This document shows, piece after piece, positions 35,434 through 43,484 of a stretch of 64,000 bases of DNA. The first letter of the stretch is position 1. Every line of letters starts with the position of its first letter. Both the position numbers and the translations under genes were made by a program. The DNA comes from Phycisphaerae bacterium. Lineage in GTDB: Bacteria; Planctomycetota; Phycisphaerae; UBA1845; PWPN01. The stretch covers positions 1 to 64,000 of the forward strand of contig JAAYDF010000002.1 of assembly GCA_012729395.1 (NCBI GenBank), in the 5' to 3' direction. Under the pieces are notes generated by a model, which saw nothing but the letters and a program-made list of their open reading frames with translations, had not been told where the DNA came from and did no database searches.

Positions 35434-35988
35434 ATGCGTGAAGCCATCGGGATGATTGAGTTGAGCAGCGTGGGCGTCGGGTACCTGGTTCAGGACGCGA
35501 TGCTCAAGGCTGCGGACGTGGAACTGGTGCTGGCCCGAACGATCTGCTCGGGCAAATACATGAATGTGGTGACGGGCAACGTGGCGGCCGTGCGAGCCAG
35601 CATGGCCGCGGGCTTGGCTGCCGCCCCGGACGGAGTGATTGACCAGATCACCCTGCCTAACGTGCACGAATCGGTCTTCCCGGCTCTCGGGCAGTCCGTC
35701 ACGCTGCCCGACGGCCGGCCCGGTGCGGTGGGCATCGTCGAGAGCTTCTCCGCCGCGAGCATCATCGAGGCCGCCGACGCCGCCGCCAAAGCCGCCGCCG
35801 TCACCCTCTTCCGTATTCACCTGGCCATGGCCCTCGGGGGCAAGGGTTTTCTGCTGATGGCCGGCACCGTCGCCGACTGCCGCGCGGGAGTCGATGTCGC
35901 CGCGGAGGTCGTCCGCGAACGCGGCCTGCTCGTCTCCTCCGTAGTCATCCCGGGGCCGAGCAAGGAACTCTTCCGCGAGTATATCTGA
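35434..35988 (+). CDS. PduT-like tandem BMC-domain shell protein
   Basis: The 184 residues hold two bacterial-microcompartment domains (1-85 and 95-180), so three subunits form a pseudohexameric tile. The start MREAIGMIELSSVGVGYLVQ and the second-domain start PGAVGIVESFSAASIIEAAD are typical. Cys38 in ARTICSGKYMNVVTGN lies at the position that binds the central [4Fe-4S] cluster in PduT, so an electron-conducting pore is likely. It lies directly behind the PduS-like gene. No other shell proteins or pentameric vertex proteins are in the window, so this is a satellite of a compartment encoded elsewhere, or a stand-alone redox pair. Confidence 0.9.
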   Translation: MREAIGMIELSSVGVGYLVQDAMLKAADVELVLARTICSGKYMNVVTGNVAAVRASMAAGLAAAPDGVIDQITLPNVHESVFPALGQSVTLPDGRPGAVGIVESFSAASIIEAADAAAKAAAVTLFRIHLAMALGGKGFLLMAGTVADCRAGVDVAAEVVRERGLLVSSVVIPGPSKELFREYI

Positions 35989-36106
35989 AGATGGCATCAA
36001 GGACGCGATCGGCCCAATGGATCACTGTCATACCACCTTGCGGCACGCATGAGACGAGCATTCATCTCGTCTCTGCAAAAGAATCATTGGCTGCGGAGAA
36101 ACATCC

Positions 36107-36772
36107 ATGAACAAGCCAACCCCCGGCAACGACGAGTTCGTCGACCGGTTCATGCAACGTCAGGCCGCTGAACGCTACCGCGATCGGTATCGCAGCGGAA
36201 GGCACGCCAAAGTCAACCAGCGCGAGCGAGCCTGCCTTCATCAGTTGGTGGCCGGGCTGGGGCCGCTGGAAGTCAGTCTTGATCTGCCCTGTGGCACCGG
36301 TCGACTCGCGGACATACTGGCCAAGGCGTCGAGGAAGGTGATCCTCGCCGATTCGTCTCCACTGATGCTCGAGCTCGCCAAAGAGGAATTGGGCGAGACT
36401 CCGGCCGAATACCTCCAGACCAACGCCGAACGGATCGATCTGTCCACCGGCAGTGTCGACTTGATTCTGTGCCATCGGCTTCTCAGCCATATTCCCGCTG
36501 CCGAGGTCAGGGCCAGAATCATGAAGGAACTCGCCAGGGTGACTCGCCGATATCTGGTCATCTCCTGCTATCCGCCGGGCATTCGCACACGCATCAAAGG
36601 CCTGCTCCGCCGCGTATTCCCTGGAAGCCGGCCGGCCAAACAGCCTGCCACGCTGAAGGAGTACCTCGATCTCGCCAACGCGGTCGGCCTGCGACTCGTC
36701 GGACGCCATACCCTGCGGCCCGCGCCCTTCCGTGCGGATTTCGTCGTCTTCGAGAAGGCGAACGCGAAGTAG
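36107..36772 (+). CDS. Class I SAM-dependent methyltransferase
   Basis: This is a 221-residue Methyltransf_11/25-type enzyme. The start ATG 36107 follows GGAG. The SAM site is VSLDLPCGTGRLADILAKAS, the acidic loop is VILADSSPLMLELAKEELG, and the post-II motif is GSVDLILCHRLLSHIPAAEV. The C-terminus is basic (GIRTRIKGLLRRVFPGSRPA). The substrate is unknown. It lies 340 bp before an acyltransferase/glycosyltransferase pair on the same strand. It could decorate their product, although a dispersed hairpin repeat lies between and a common operon is not certain. Confidence 0.8.
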   Translation: MNKPTPGNDEFVDRFMQRQAAERYRDRYRSGRHAKVNQRERACLHQLVAGLGPLEVSLDLPCGTGRLADILAKASRKVILADSSPLMLELAKEELGETPAEYLQTNAERIDLSTGSVDLILCHRLLSHIPAAEVRARIMKELARVTRRYLVISCYPPGIRTRIKGLLRRVFPGSRPAKQPATLKEYLDLANAVGLRLVGRHTLRPAPFRADFVVFEKANAK

Positions 36773-37112
36773 AACAGATCCACAGGACCGGAAGGTATCT
36801 CTCCATCCGTGTGGCACTGTTCCCAGAGCAGTGCCACGCGGGGGTTTGTACGCGGCCCACGCTCCTCGCGGAGCAGTGCATCCGGCGCGTGGCCTCGGGC
36901 ACAATCGGCCTGGTTGGCTCCCGCAACAAGGCGACACTGTAATCCGGGCGGTCCGGCATTGACGCGTCGCCGCTTGAAGGGCTCGTCGCGGGAGCCTATC
37001 CTCATCGCTCGGATTCCGCTGGGCGGACGACGGCGGTGATCCATGGCTTTTTCTCGCAATGGCTGCTGCGAGACTGCGTTGTTACATGAACGGAGGCATC
37101 ACAGCGGTGGGC
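36773..37112. other. Intergenic region with CACTG hairpin
   Basis: No gene is supported here. GTGGCACTGTTC (36811-36822) and GAGCAGTGCCAC (36826-36837) form a 12-bp stem with one G-T pair and a 3-base loop. The hairpin starts within CATCCGTGTGGCACTGTTC (36804-36822), a 19-mer found again with two changes at 39792-39810, at the end of the glycosyltransferase gene. Confidence 0.6.
36804..36837. repeat. CACTG hairpin repeat, left copy
   Basis: This is an inverted repeat of 12 bp with a CCA loop, preceded by CATCCGT. Relatives lie at 13564-13582, 39792-39810 and 40711-40734. Confidence 0.75.
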
Positions 37113-38486
37113 ATGGCGCGATACGCGAACCCCAATCCCCAAGATCGAGTCTTCTTCGCGTATGACCGCGCGCTGAAACGTCTCGGCCTGCCAGGCATTC
37201 TCATCCAGGTTCACCTGTGCATGCGCGGTCCGATCGACGTCGAGGGCCTACGGCGAACCCTGCCGGCCATCTACCGTCTCTATCCGGCCACCGCGGCCCG
37301 GCTGGAACAACACCCCATTACCGGCAACCCGCGATGGCGGCTCGACGTACCCGAGCCCGACCCGCGCCGGGTGGTCCGCGTGCATCAACTCGCCCCAGCC
37401 ACACAGGAGGAGTTCCATCGCCGCACCGAGGAGCTGCTGCGCGAGCCGCTCGAGCTAACCCACCGTCCACCGGTGCAGTTCCACATCTTCCGCGGCTTGC
37501 CCAAAGGGGACATCGTCACCGTCCGCTGGCCGCACGCCTTCATGGACGTACGCGGCAGCACACTGCTGCTGGAGGACATCGACGAGCTGTACCGCAAGCC
37601 CCGACCCTTGGCCGACCTGAGCAGCCTCGGCGATGAACGCCGGCAGGATTTCGAGAGCCTGACGAACGTCGGCGGCCTCCGCGAGCAGTGGCGAACGCTG
37701 ACCGCCAGCCGGGGGCAACGCGAGCCGCGGCCTCCGCACGATCTCTTCCTGCCGAGCGAGCCCATCCGCCTGCCCCTCGGCCGGATCCGTCATACAGTCC
37801 GCCTGCTGACACCTGACCAGACGCGGCAGACCCAGGAGGCCTCGCTGCGCGTCTGCGGTTTTGCCCGGTTCGGCGATTTCGTGCGGGCTACCGCCCTGCG
37901 TGCATTGCACCGGGTGATGGGTGACCGGCCGCGAGCGGGCGACACCTACTCCACGCTCAACTTGCTCGACCACCGCAAACGCCGGCAGCGCGGGCCCGTC
38001 TGCCAGAACTTCTTCAGCGGCCTACCGATGCGCGTCCCCGTCGCCCTGGCGGACAATCGCCGGGCCGTCGCCGACGAATTCCACCGCCAGACCGAGCAAA
38101 TCGTGGCGTCCGGTGGCATCGTCCGTCACCTGCTGACCGTCCGCACTGTGGCCCGGCTGCCCATCGCGGCCCTGGCCGACGCCATGTACCTCAACATGCG
38201 GCCGGATGGCGCCTCCGCCCTGCCGGTCGCCCTCGGGACCCCGCCGTCCATCCAGGTCGGCTTCTCCGGGGCCTCACCCACCGCGTCCCCCACCTTCTGT
38301 GGGGCGACCTGGGACGAAGTGTATGGCATCGGCATCCCTCCACCGCTCTCCGGCTTCGCGGTCGACCTGAACCTCACCGGCGAACGACTGCACCTGACCG
38401 CGACTTACTATGAAACGCGAATCCCCTCGCATACCATGGACGCACTCATGGACGACTTGGCCGCGTCTCTGCAGGATCCGACTTGA
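37113..38486 (+). CDS. Condensation-domain (PapA-like) acyltransferase
   Basis: The protein has about 457 residues from the chosen ATG 37113 (MARYANPNPQDRVFFAYDRA). In-frame ATGs at 37059 and 37086 would add 9-18 residues with no better ribosome site. The HxxxD active-site motif of BAHD/condensation enzymes is present as WPHAFMDVRG, with His141 and Asp145. The N-terminal half (VHLCMRGPIDVEGLRRTLPA, YRLYPATAARLEQ) and the C-terminal half (QVGFSGASP, PPLSGFAVDLNLTGERLHLT) fit the two-lobed chloramphenicol-acetyltransferase-like fold. It is a free-standing enzyme without carrier or adenylation domains, so it resembles PapA-type transferases that acylate a sugar or alcohol. The glycosyltransferase gene follows 32 bp downstream. 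Confidence 0.75.
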   Translation: MARYANPNPQDRVFFAYDRALKRLGLPGILIQVHLCMRGPIDVEGLRRTLPAIYRLYPATAARLEQHPITGNPRWRLDVPEPDPRRVVRVHQLAPATQEEFHRRTEELLREPLELTHRPPVQFHIFRGLPKGDIVTVRWPHAFMDVRGSTLLLEDIDELYRKPRPLADLSSLGDERRQDFESLTNVGGLREQWRTLTASRGQREPRPPHDLFLPSEPIRLPLGRIRHTVRLLTPDQTRQTQEASLRVCGFARFGDFVRATALRALHRVMGDRPRAGDTYSTLNLLDHRKRRQRGPVCQNFFSGLPMRVPVALADNRRAVADEFHRQTEQIVASGGIVRHLLTVRTVARLPIAALADAMYLNMRPDGASALPVALGTPPSIQVGFSGASPTASPTFCGATWDEVYGIGIPPPLSGFAVDLNLTGERLHLTATYYETRIPSHTMDALMDDLAASLQDPT

Positions 38487-38518
38487 CCGCGACGCCAGGT
38501 CAACCCGGGGGTGGGACC

Positions 38519-39802
38519 ATGCGGGTGCTGTTGACACCAATCGGCAGTGCGGGAGACCTTCATCCTTTCCTATGGCTTGGGCAGGGCCTTCAGGCTCGCG
38601 GCCACGAGGTCACAGTCATCACCAGCGCGTATTTCAGCGACCTGGTGAATCGAGCCGGTCTGGATCTCGTAACCGTGGGCACCGCCCAGGATTACGACGC
38701 GGTCATCGAGAACCCCAACCTGTGGAACCCGCGCAAGGGCTTCGAGGTCTTCGCCCGGCAAGTGGCCATCCCCCTGCTGCGGCCGTTGTACGAGATCATT
38801 GCCGACCGACACATCCCCGGGCAGACGGTGGTGGTCGCATGCGGGTTCGCCTTTGGAGCCCGAATCGCCCAGGAGAAGCTCGCGGTTTCCCTGGCCACGA
38901 TCCATCTTCAGCCATCCATGATCCGCAGTGCGTATCGGCCTTCGATTATGGCCGGCCTGCCCAACCTCGCATGGATGCCGCGGTCCTGTCTGCAGGCTCT
39001 GTACGCTGCCGTGGACGTGCTGGTCGCCGATCGCATGCTCGCCCCAGACGTAAACGCCTTTCGGGCTGAGCTTGGATTACCGCCCATCAGTCGCCTGCTG
39101 GATCAATGGTGGAACTCGCCGCAATGCGTGTTAGGGCTGTTCCCGGGCTGGTTCGGCATGCCGCAACCCGACTGGCCGCCGCAAACCCGGCTGACCGACT
39201 TCCCGCTGTGCGACGCCCGCGACTTGGAGCCCATGCCGCCGGGCGTCGGCGAGTTCCTCGACGCTGGCGAACCGCCGATCGTGTTCACGCCCGGCTCGGC
39301 CATGCAGCATGGTCGGCGTTTCTTCGAGACCTCGGTCCGCGTCTGCCAGCGTCTGGGCCTCCGCGGCCTGCTGCTGACCAAGCACCGCGAGCAGTTGCCC
39401 GAATCGCTGCCGCCGGGCGTCCGCCATTTCGACTACATCCCCTTCAGCCGGGTGCTGCCCAGGGCGGCGGCCATCGTGCATCACGGCGGGGTGGGCACGC
39501 TCGCCCAGGCCCTCGCGGCCGGTATCCCCCAACTCATCGTGCCCTTCGCCTGCGACCAGCCCGACAACGCCGATCGGCTTGGCCGCCTCGGGGTCGCAGC
39601 GATGGTCCCCCCTTCTGCCTACCTGCCCCGCCTCGTCGCTTGGCGACTGCGTAAACTCCTTCAATCGCCCGCGGTCCGCAGCCGCTGCCAAGCCCTGGCC
39701 CAGCGAATGCGGCGCGCCAATCCGCTCGCCGACACGTGCTGCGCCGTCGAAAACCTCATCGGGCCCAGCCCCGCTGCCGCGAGCGAGAGAGCATCCGTGT
39801 GA
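38519..39802 (+). CDS. UGT/MGT-type (GT1) glycosyltransferase
   Basis: The 427-residue GT-B enzyme of family 1 transfers a sugar from a nucleotide donor to a lipid or aglycone. The start is ATG 38519; a TTG at 38483 overlapping the upstream stop is an alternative. The N-terminal motif is MRVLLTPIGSAGDLHPFLWL. The C-terminal donor-binding signature is IVHHGGVGTLAQALAAGIPQ, then PFACDQPDNADRLGRLGVA, as in UGTs acting on macrolides, sterols and phenolic glycolipids. A hydrophobic segment near residue 150 may touch the membrane. The last residues (ERASV) and the stop are encoded at the edge of a dispersed CATCCGTGTG repeat. The gene is paired with the acyltransferase upstream. Confidence 0.87.
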   Translation: MRVLLTPIGSAGDLHPFLWLGQGLQARGHEVTVITSAYFSDLVNRAGLDLVTVGTAQDYDAVIENPNLWNPRKGFEVFARQVAIPLLRPLYEIIADRHIPGQTVVVACGFAFGARIAQEKLAVSLATIHLQPSMIRSAYRPSIMAGLPNLAWMPRSCLQALYAAVDVLVADRMLAPDVNAFRAELGLPPISRLLDQWWNSPQCVLGLFPGWFGMPQPDWPPQTRLTDFPLCDARDLEPMPPGVGEFLDAGEPPIVFTPGSAMQHGRRFFETSVRVCQRLGLRGLLLTKHREQLPESLPPGVRHFDYIPFSRVLPRAAAIVHHGGVGTLAQALAAGIPQLIVPFACDQPDNADRLGRLGVAAMVPPSAYLPRLVAWRLRKLLQSPAVRSRCQALAQRMRRANPLADTCCAVENLIGPSPAAASERASV

Positions 39803-39810
39803 CACTGCTC
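39792..39810. repeat. CATCCGTGTGRCACTGYTC repeat, right copy
   Basis: The 19-mer matches 36804-36822 at 17 of 19 bases, in the same orientation. The two copies bracket the acyltransferase/glycosyltransferase pair. Confidence 0.65.
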
Positions 39811-40459
39811 ACAGGCCGCGCGATTGCTCTGCTCGCGAATCGTGAGGTGTATCAGGCAACTGAATGCGTGCAAGCGAATTGGAGTCGGTGAGCCAAGGGG
39901 GTCGGCCTTTGATTGTGCCGGCCGCGATTCGCACGATCTCCTCGGGCGAGTTGACCATGTGCAGGTACTTGCCGCTCTTGGGACGGTGCTTCAAGATACC
40001 CTCGACCGTCGGCCGCCAGAAATCGCCGAACACGAAGATAGGCCGCGGTGTGATCAGATGCTTGCAGACATATTCCCAGACCAGAGCCAACTCGGTCAGT
40101 GTGCCCGTCCCGCCTTCGAGCACCACGTAGGCCGACGACATGTACATCATGTCCTTGATCCGCCGCAGCAGGTGCTCATGGTGAATCTCATGGTCGATGT
40201 AGGCGTTAGCCCTGAGAATCCTGCCGCGGGCGTTGTTGAACGCGGAACAGGTCACGCCGATGGTCAGCCCCCCGGCATCCTTCGCTCCGCGAGCGCTGGC
40301 CTCCATGGTGCCGTCGTATCCCCCGTTGGCCACGATGTAGCCTGCCCTGGCCAGCGCCTGCCCGATCTGATAGGCATGCCGGTAGAGTGGAGCCGCCGGT
40401 TCAGCCGAGTAGCTTCCGAAAACGCAGATGATGTGTCGCTGTCCAAACTCACCGGCCAC
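39809..40459 (-). CDS. LOG family (TIGR00725-like / SLOG) protein
   Basis: The protein has about 216 residues from GTG 40459, chosen because GGAG lies ten bases upstream. A TTG at 40525 would add 22 residues without homology-like character. The Rossmann-like fold shows HIICVFGSYSAEPAAPLYRH, then ARAGYIVANGGYDGTMEASA and the nucleotide-binding motif VVLEGGTGTLTELALVWEY. The canonical LOG motif PGGxGTxxE appears as EGGTGTLTE. Relatives are cytokinin-activating phosphoribohydrolases or nucleotide-binding SLOG proteins of unknown role. It converges on the glycosyltransferase gene six bp away. Confidence 0.8.
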   Translation of the reverse strand: MAGEFGQRHIICVFGSYSAEPAAPLYRHAYQIGQALARAGYIVANGGYDGTMEASARGAKDAGGLTIGVTCSAFNNARGRILRANAYIDHEIHHEHLLRRIKDMMYMSSAYVVLEGGTGTLTELALVWEYVCKHLITPRPIFVFGDFWRPTVEGILKHRPKSGKYLHMVNSPEEIVRIAAGTIKGRPPWLTDSNSLARIQLPDTPHDSRAEQSRGL

Positions 40460-41161
40460 GTGTGTCGTTCTCCACGAACCGCCCGCTCGCCTCGGTGCGT
40501 TTGGCCTGGCGGCCAGAGCGCACAAGCCCCCCTCACCCCGGGCAGAAGTCTCAGACGCGGAAATCTACCCGATGCAAAGGCACGCGGCAACGCCATTCCC
40601 AGAAGACGCGGAACCACGGGTGCATCCGCCGTTCAGTGGCAAGTTGCCAAAGGCGAAGTATCGAGGGTGGCATGCGTCGGTACTCCGACCCGTGGCCCAA
40701 TGCGGACAGCCACTGGTCTGGGTACAGACCAGTGCCACCCAGTGCCCCTGAAATTCGGATGCGCCCCGGAAGCACTGCCCAGGCAGCCAACCAAGGCAAC
40801 CCGACAAGGCAATCCTCCCTGCGGGAATATCGGCTCCCCGCTGCTGCGAGGCCATTCTCTTCAATGAAGCCGCCCGGTCGGTCCGCTTCCGCTCGCCCAA
40901 ACGAGAGCCACCGACCGATAAACAGGACAGACTGCGCGGTCCGGCAACGACAAAACTGCGCATACCTTGTAGGATGAACCCCGGCGGGAACTGATCGGGC
41001 GGTCCCGGGCGCGGCTGGCCAGCCGATCCGTATCGCCGTCGGGCTGTGATTCAGTCATCGGTCAATCGCGGGACAGTCAGGCTCTCTCCCCGGGTCAGCG
41101 TTATGGGGGCCTGAAGCGTCTGGCCACGCGGAGCGCGAATTCTGGTCATGGAGGACACGCG
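40460..41161. other. Long intergenic region with a CACTGGTCTG hairpin
   Basis: These 702 bp lie between the divergent LOG and MltA genes. I find no supported gene or tRNA. A perfect hairpin is listed at 40711-40734, and a smaller palindrome TGGCAA/TTGCCA lies at 40637-40649. The region looks like decayed repeat DNA. Confidence 0.5.
40711..40734. repeat. Perfect CACTGGTCTG hairpin
   Basis: CACTGGTCTG (40711-40720) and CAGACCAGTG (40725-40734) pair fully with a GGTA loop. The stem start CACTG and the CAGTGCCACCC flank ally it with the hairpins at 13564 and 36811. No T-run follows. Confidence 0.75.
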
Positions 41162-42433
41162 GTGGTGTGCACACGTCAATGCTGGGGCGCGGGACTGATT
41201 CTGCTGGGGCTCTTCGCGGGCTGCAACAAACCGGTGGAAGAGATCGCCCGCCCGCCGGAGGATCCCGACTATTATCGCCAACTGCCCCCGGGGGAATTGG
41301 CCCTCGTCAAGCTGACCGACCCGAGCCAATGGCCCGACTTCAGCGGCGGGTTCGCCCACCGTACCGGGCTCGAACAGGCAGCCATGAACAGCCTGGAGTA
41401 CATGACCAAACCGTCCTCCAAAGCCTTCTTCCCCTACGGCGACATCAGCCATGACCACGCGGTCGCCAGCATCGAGGCGTTCATCGAGGTCATCCGCAAC
41501 GCCCGCTCCGGCGAGGAACTGGACGCGACGATCAAGGAACGGTTCGACATCTACCAATCGCGGGGATGCGACGATCACGGCACGGTTCTGTACACCGGCT
41601 ACTATCGCCCCATCTTCGACGCCCGCATGAAGCCGGACGGCGAGTTCCGCTACCCACTGTACAAACGCCCCGATGACCTGGAACTCAACCCCGCTACCGG
41701 CAAGTACCAACGCAAGGGCGGCGGGCCTTACCTGGCCCGAGCCGAAATCGAACGCGGGGCCCTCGCCGGCCGTGGACTCGAACTGTGCTACCTCCGCGAC
41801 CGCTTCGAGGCCTACATCGTGACCGTGCAGGGCTCCGGCCGATTGCGCCTCGAGAACGGACGATTCTTCGACATCGGCTACCACGGCGACAACGGGCATG
41901 AGTACGCCTCCATCGGGCAGGCCCTCGTCGACCAGGGGCTTATCACCCCCAGTGAGCTCTCCCTCCAGGGCCTCATCCGCTTCTTCCAGCAGAACCCCAA
42001 TCAACTGGAACAGATCCTGCCGCAGAACCCAAGGTACGTGTTCTTCACGCCCCGAACCGGCGGCCCCTTCGGTAGCCTGAATGTCCCGGTGACCCCATTC
42101 CGCTCGATCGCCACGGACAAAGAGGTCTATCCGCGAGCCTGTGTCGCGTACTTGCAGACCTTGGTACCGGCCCGCACCGCCGACGGAGGTATCCGCAACC
42201 ACAGCTACCACGGGTTTGCCCTGGACCAGGACACCGGGGGAGCGATCCGGGCGGCCGGCCGATGCGACTTCTTCCTCGGCACCGGCCCGGAGGTGGGCGA
42301 ACTCGCCGGACGCACGCTCGCCGAGGGCAAACTCTACTACATCTTCCTGCGGCAGGGAGTGCCCGATGCGGGCACCGCCGTCAACCCCCAGCCACCGGCC
42401 AACCCCCAGTCCGACCAAGTGCCGGAGTGGTGA
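41162..42433 (+). CDS. mltA: Membrane-bound lytic murein transglycosylase A
   Basis: The 423-residue lipoprotein cleaves peptidoglycan to 1,6-anhydromuropeptides. The signal ends in the lipobox LLGLFAGC (cysteine near residue 21). MltA domain signatures are VLYTGYYRPIFDARMKPDGE, then AYIVTVQGSGRLRLENG, and the 3D domain HGFALDQDTGGAIRAAGRCD followed by FFLGTGPEVGELAG, which holds the catalytic aspartate region. GTG 41162 is the start, with GGAGG about ten bases upstream. Length matches the family. Confidence 0.92.
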   Translation: MVCTRQCWGAGLILLGLFAGCNKPVEEIARPPEDPDYYRQLPPGELALVKLTDPSQWPDFSGGFAHRTGLEQAAMNSLEYMTKPSSKAFFPYGDISHDHAVASIEAFIEVIRNARSGEELDATIKERFDIYQSRGCDDHGTVLYTGYYRPIFDARMKPDGEFRYPLYKRPDDLELNPATGKYQRKGGGPYLARAEIERGALAGRGLELCYLRDRFEAYIVTVQGSGRLRLENGRFFDIGYHGDNGHEYASIGQALVDQGLITPSELSLQGLIRFFQQNPNQLEQILPQNPRYVFFTPRTGGPFGSLNVPVTPFRSIATDKEVYPRACVAYLQTLVPARTADGGIRNHSYHGFALDQDTGGAIRAAGRCDFFLGTGPEVGELAGRTLAEGKLYYIFLRQGVPDAGTAVNPQPPANPQSDQVPEW

Positions 42434-42475
42434 CCGCCGGGTAGCCGACCAACGGGCGTCGGCCACCGTGTCGGC

Positions 42476-42754
42476 ATGCTCCATCCGCGAGAACTGGTTG
42501 AAGCGGAATGGGCAAAGTGGTACCGGTTGAGCCCGGCCGAGCGTTGGCTGGAGAGCGAGAAACTCTGGGCGGCGTTCTTGCTGCTGGGAGGCTCTCTTGA
42601 TCCCGAGCCCGATACGCAGAGTCCTCTCTTCGATCCGCGAGTACCGCGTCCGCGCCCTGTTGATGGGCGGGCAGGCGTGCGTGTTGCACGGCGAGGCGGA
42701 GTTTGGAGCATTTCGCGCAATGGCGTAGCGGCCGCCGCCCCCGGTGGCCGGTGA
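42476..42754 (+). CDS. Small conserved protein, upstream partner of a lost nucleotidyltransferase
   Basis: The 92-residue reading begins LHPRELVEAEWAKWYRLSPA and continues with ERWLESEKLWAAFLLLGGSL and DPEPDTQSPLFDPR. This is the pattern I recall for short proteins that precede a minimal nucleotidyltransferase in planctomycete genomes, an arrangement of toxin-antitoxin type. Beyond GGVW (about residue 77) the sequence runs into a GC-rich dispersed repeat, so the natural end is probably lost and the last 15 residues are repeat-derived. Its partner in the overlapping frame is truncated. It may no longer be functional. Confidence 0.5.
   Translation: MLHPRELVEAEWAKWYRLSPAERWLESEKLWAAFLLLGGSLDPEPDTQSPLFDPRVPRPRPVDGRAGVRVARRGGVWSISRNGVAAAAPGGR
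42624..42728 (+). pseudogene. Truncated nucleotidyltransferase (N-terminal stub)
   Basis: In the frame overlapping the previous gene, 42624 onward reads LSSIREYRVRALLMGGQACV, then LHGEAEF. This is the start of AbiEii-like/minimal nucleotidyltransferases, in which the catalytic S-R-D-T-D stretch should come next. Here GAFRAMA and a TAG stop (42726-42728) follow instead, and the DNA becomes GC-rich repeat. Everything from the active site on is missing. Confidence 0.55.
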
Positions 42755-42815
42755 ACTCGCAAGGAATACGCCGGCCGCCACGGGGGGCGACCGCTACGAT
42801 GGGTCGTGAATTGCT
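42722..42815. repeat. GTGGCGACCGG-type repeat at the break of the nucleotidyltransferase remnant
   Basis: GCGTAGCGGCCGCCGCCCCC and, further on, CGCCACGGGGGGCGACCGCT are direct and inverted versions of the 34-bp family unit, so the element is an imperfect palindrome. It begins exactly where the nucleotidyltransferase-like sequence stops. Confidence 0.7.
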
Positions 42816-42893
42816 CCATCCGCGATACGCACTGACCGCACGGGCGGCAGCCCCTCGGGGCCGGAAGAGCAGCAATCCCTCCCGCCCAAGCGC

Positions 42894-43418
42894 TCACGCG
42901 GGCGGCAGGCCCATGGCTCGGCGCCAGGCGCTGAGCTGCCCGAGGTGCACCTGGACGTGGCCGATGAGGTAGAAGTTCAGGGCCGCTCCCACCGTGGGCA
43001 GCAGCTCGCGGAGTCGGCCCTCCGCGGGGTTCACCGCGTCGAAGGGCTCATCCGCCGCCGATTCAATCGCCGCGATTGCCGCTTTGTAGGCATCGAAGAA
43101 CATCGCACGCAGTTCCGCCAGCGGCGGGTAGATCCGACCGTCGGGATCGTCCTGACACTCCACGCCGAACTTGAACAGAGCCTCGTAGGAGGCGGGGAAC
43201 TGGGTCGGCCCGACCGGCAGGTTCAGACACTGCATCGTGCGGATCGGGTAGAGCGACAGGTGCCCCAGAACGAACGCCGCATGGTTGGACTTGACCACCG
43301 CTCCCCCCGGGGCGGCGAAGCGGGCGTAGTTCTCCTGCTTGACGCCTTCGAGCAACCGCTCCGCGTACATCTGCCCCAGTTTCGCTCCCGCCGCAATGAT
43401 CGTACCGATGCGTGGCAT
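42894..43418 (-). CDS. DinB superfamily protein
   Basis: The 174-residue four-helix-bundle protein starts at ATG 43418 behind AAGGAG; 33 residues of further open frame upstream are not supported. HAAFVLGHLSLYPIRTMQCL and the C-terminal HVQVHLGQLSAWRRAMGLPP carry the histidines typical of DinB metal sites. Members of this superfamily include mycothiol- and bacillithiol-dependent transferases, but most have unknown activity. No damage-response regulatory site is evident. Confidence 0.8.
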   Translation of the reverse strand: MPRIGTIIAAGAKLGQMYAERLLEGVKQENYARFAAPGGAVVKSNHAAFVLGHLSLYPIRTMQCLNLPVGPTQFPASYEALFKFGVECQDDPDGRIYPPLAELRAMFFDAYKAAIAAIESAADEPFDAVNPAEGRLRELLPTVGAALNFYLIGHVQVHLGQLSAWRRAMGLPPA

Positions 43419-43484
43419 GATGAGTGACTCCTTAGCAAATGGGCGTGACTCGCGGCCAGCCCGGCTCCTGGGGCCAAACGGCGA

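Noticed and set aside
36062-36937. 291-codon minus-strand frame opposite the methyltransferase
   Set aside because: The plus-strand methyltransferase has clear SAM motifs and a ribosome site; the minus reading shows none.
40460-41161. tRNA or small RNA in the long gap
   Set aside because: No cloverleaf-like pairing or GTTCGANTC T-loop could be found by eye; the only strong structure is the dispersed hairpin.
41051-42781. 576-codon minus-strand frame opposite mltA
   Set aside because: It is the mirror of a clear MltA lipoprotein; the long open frame results from high GC.
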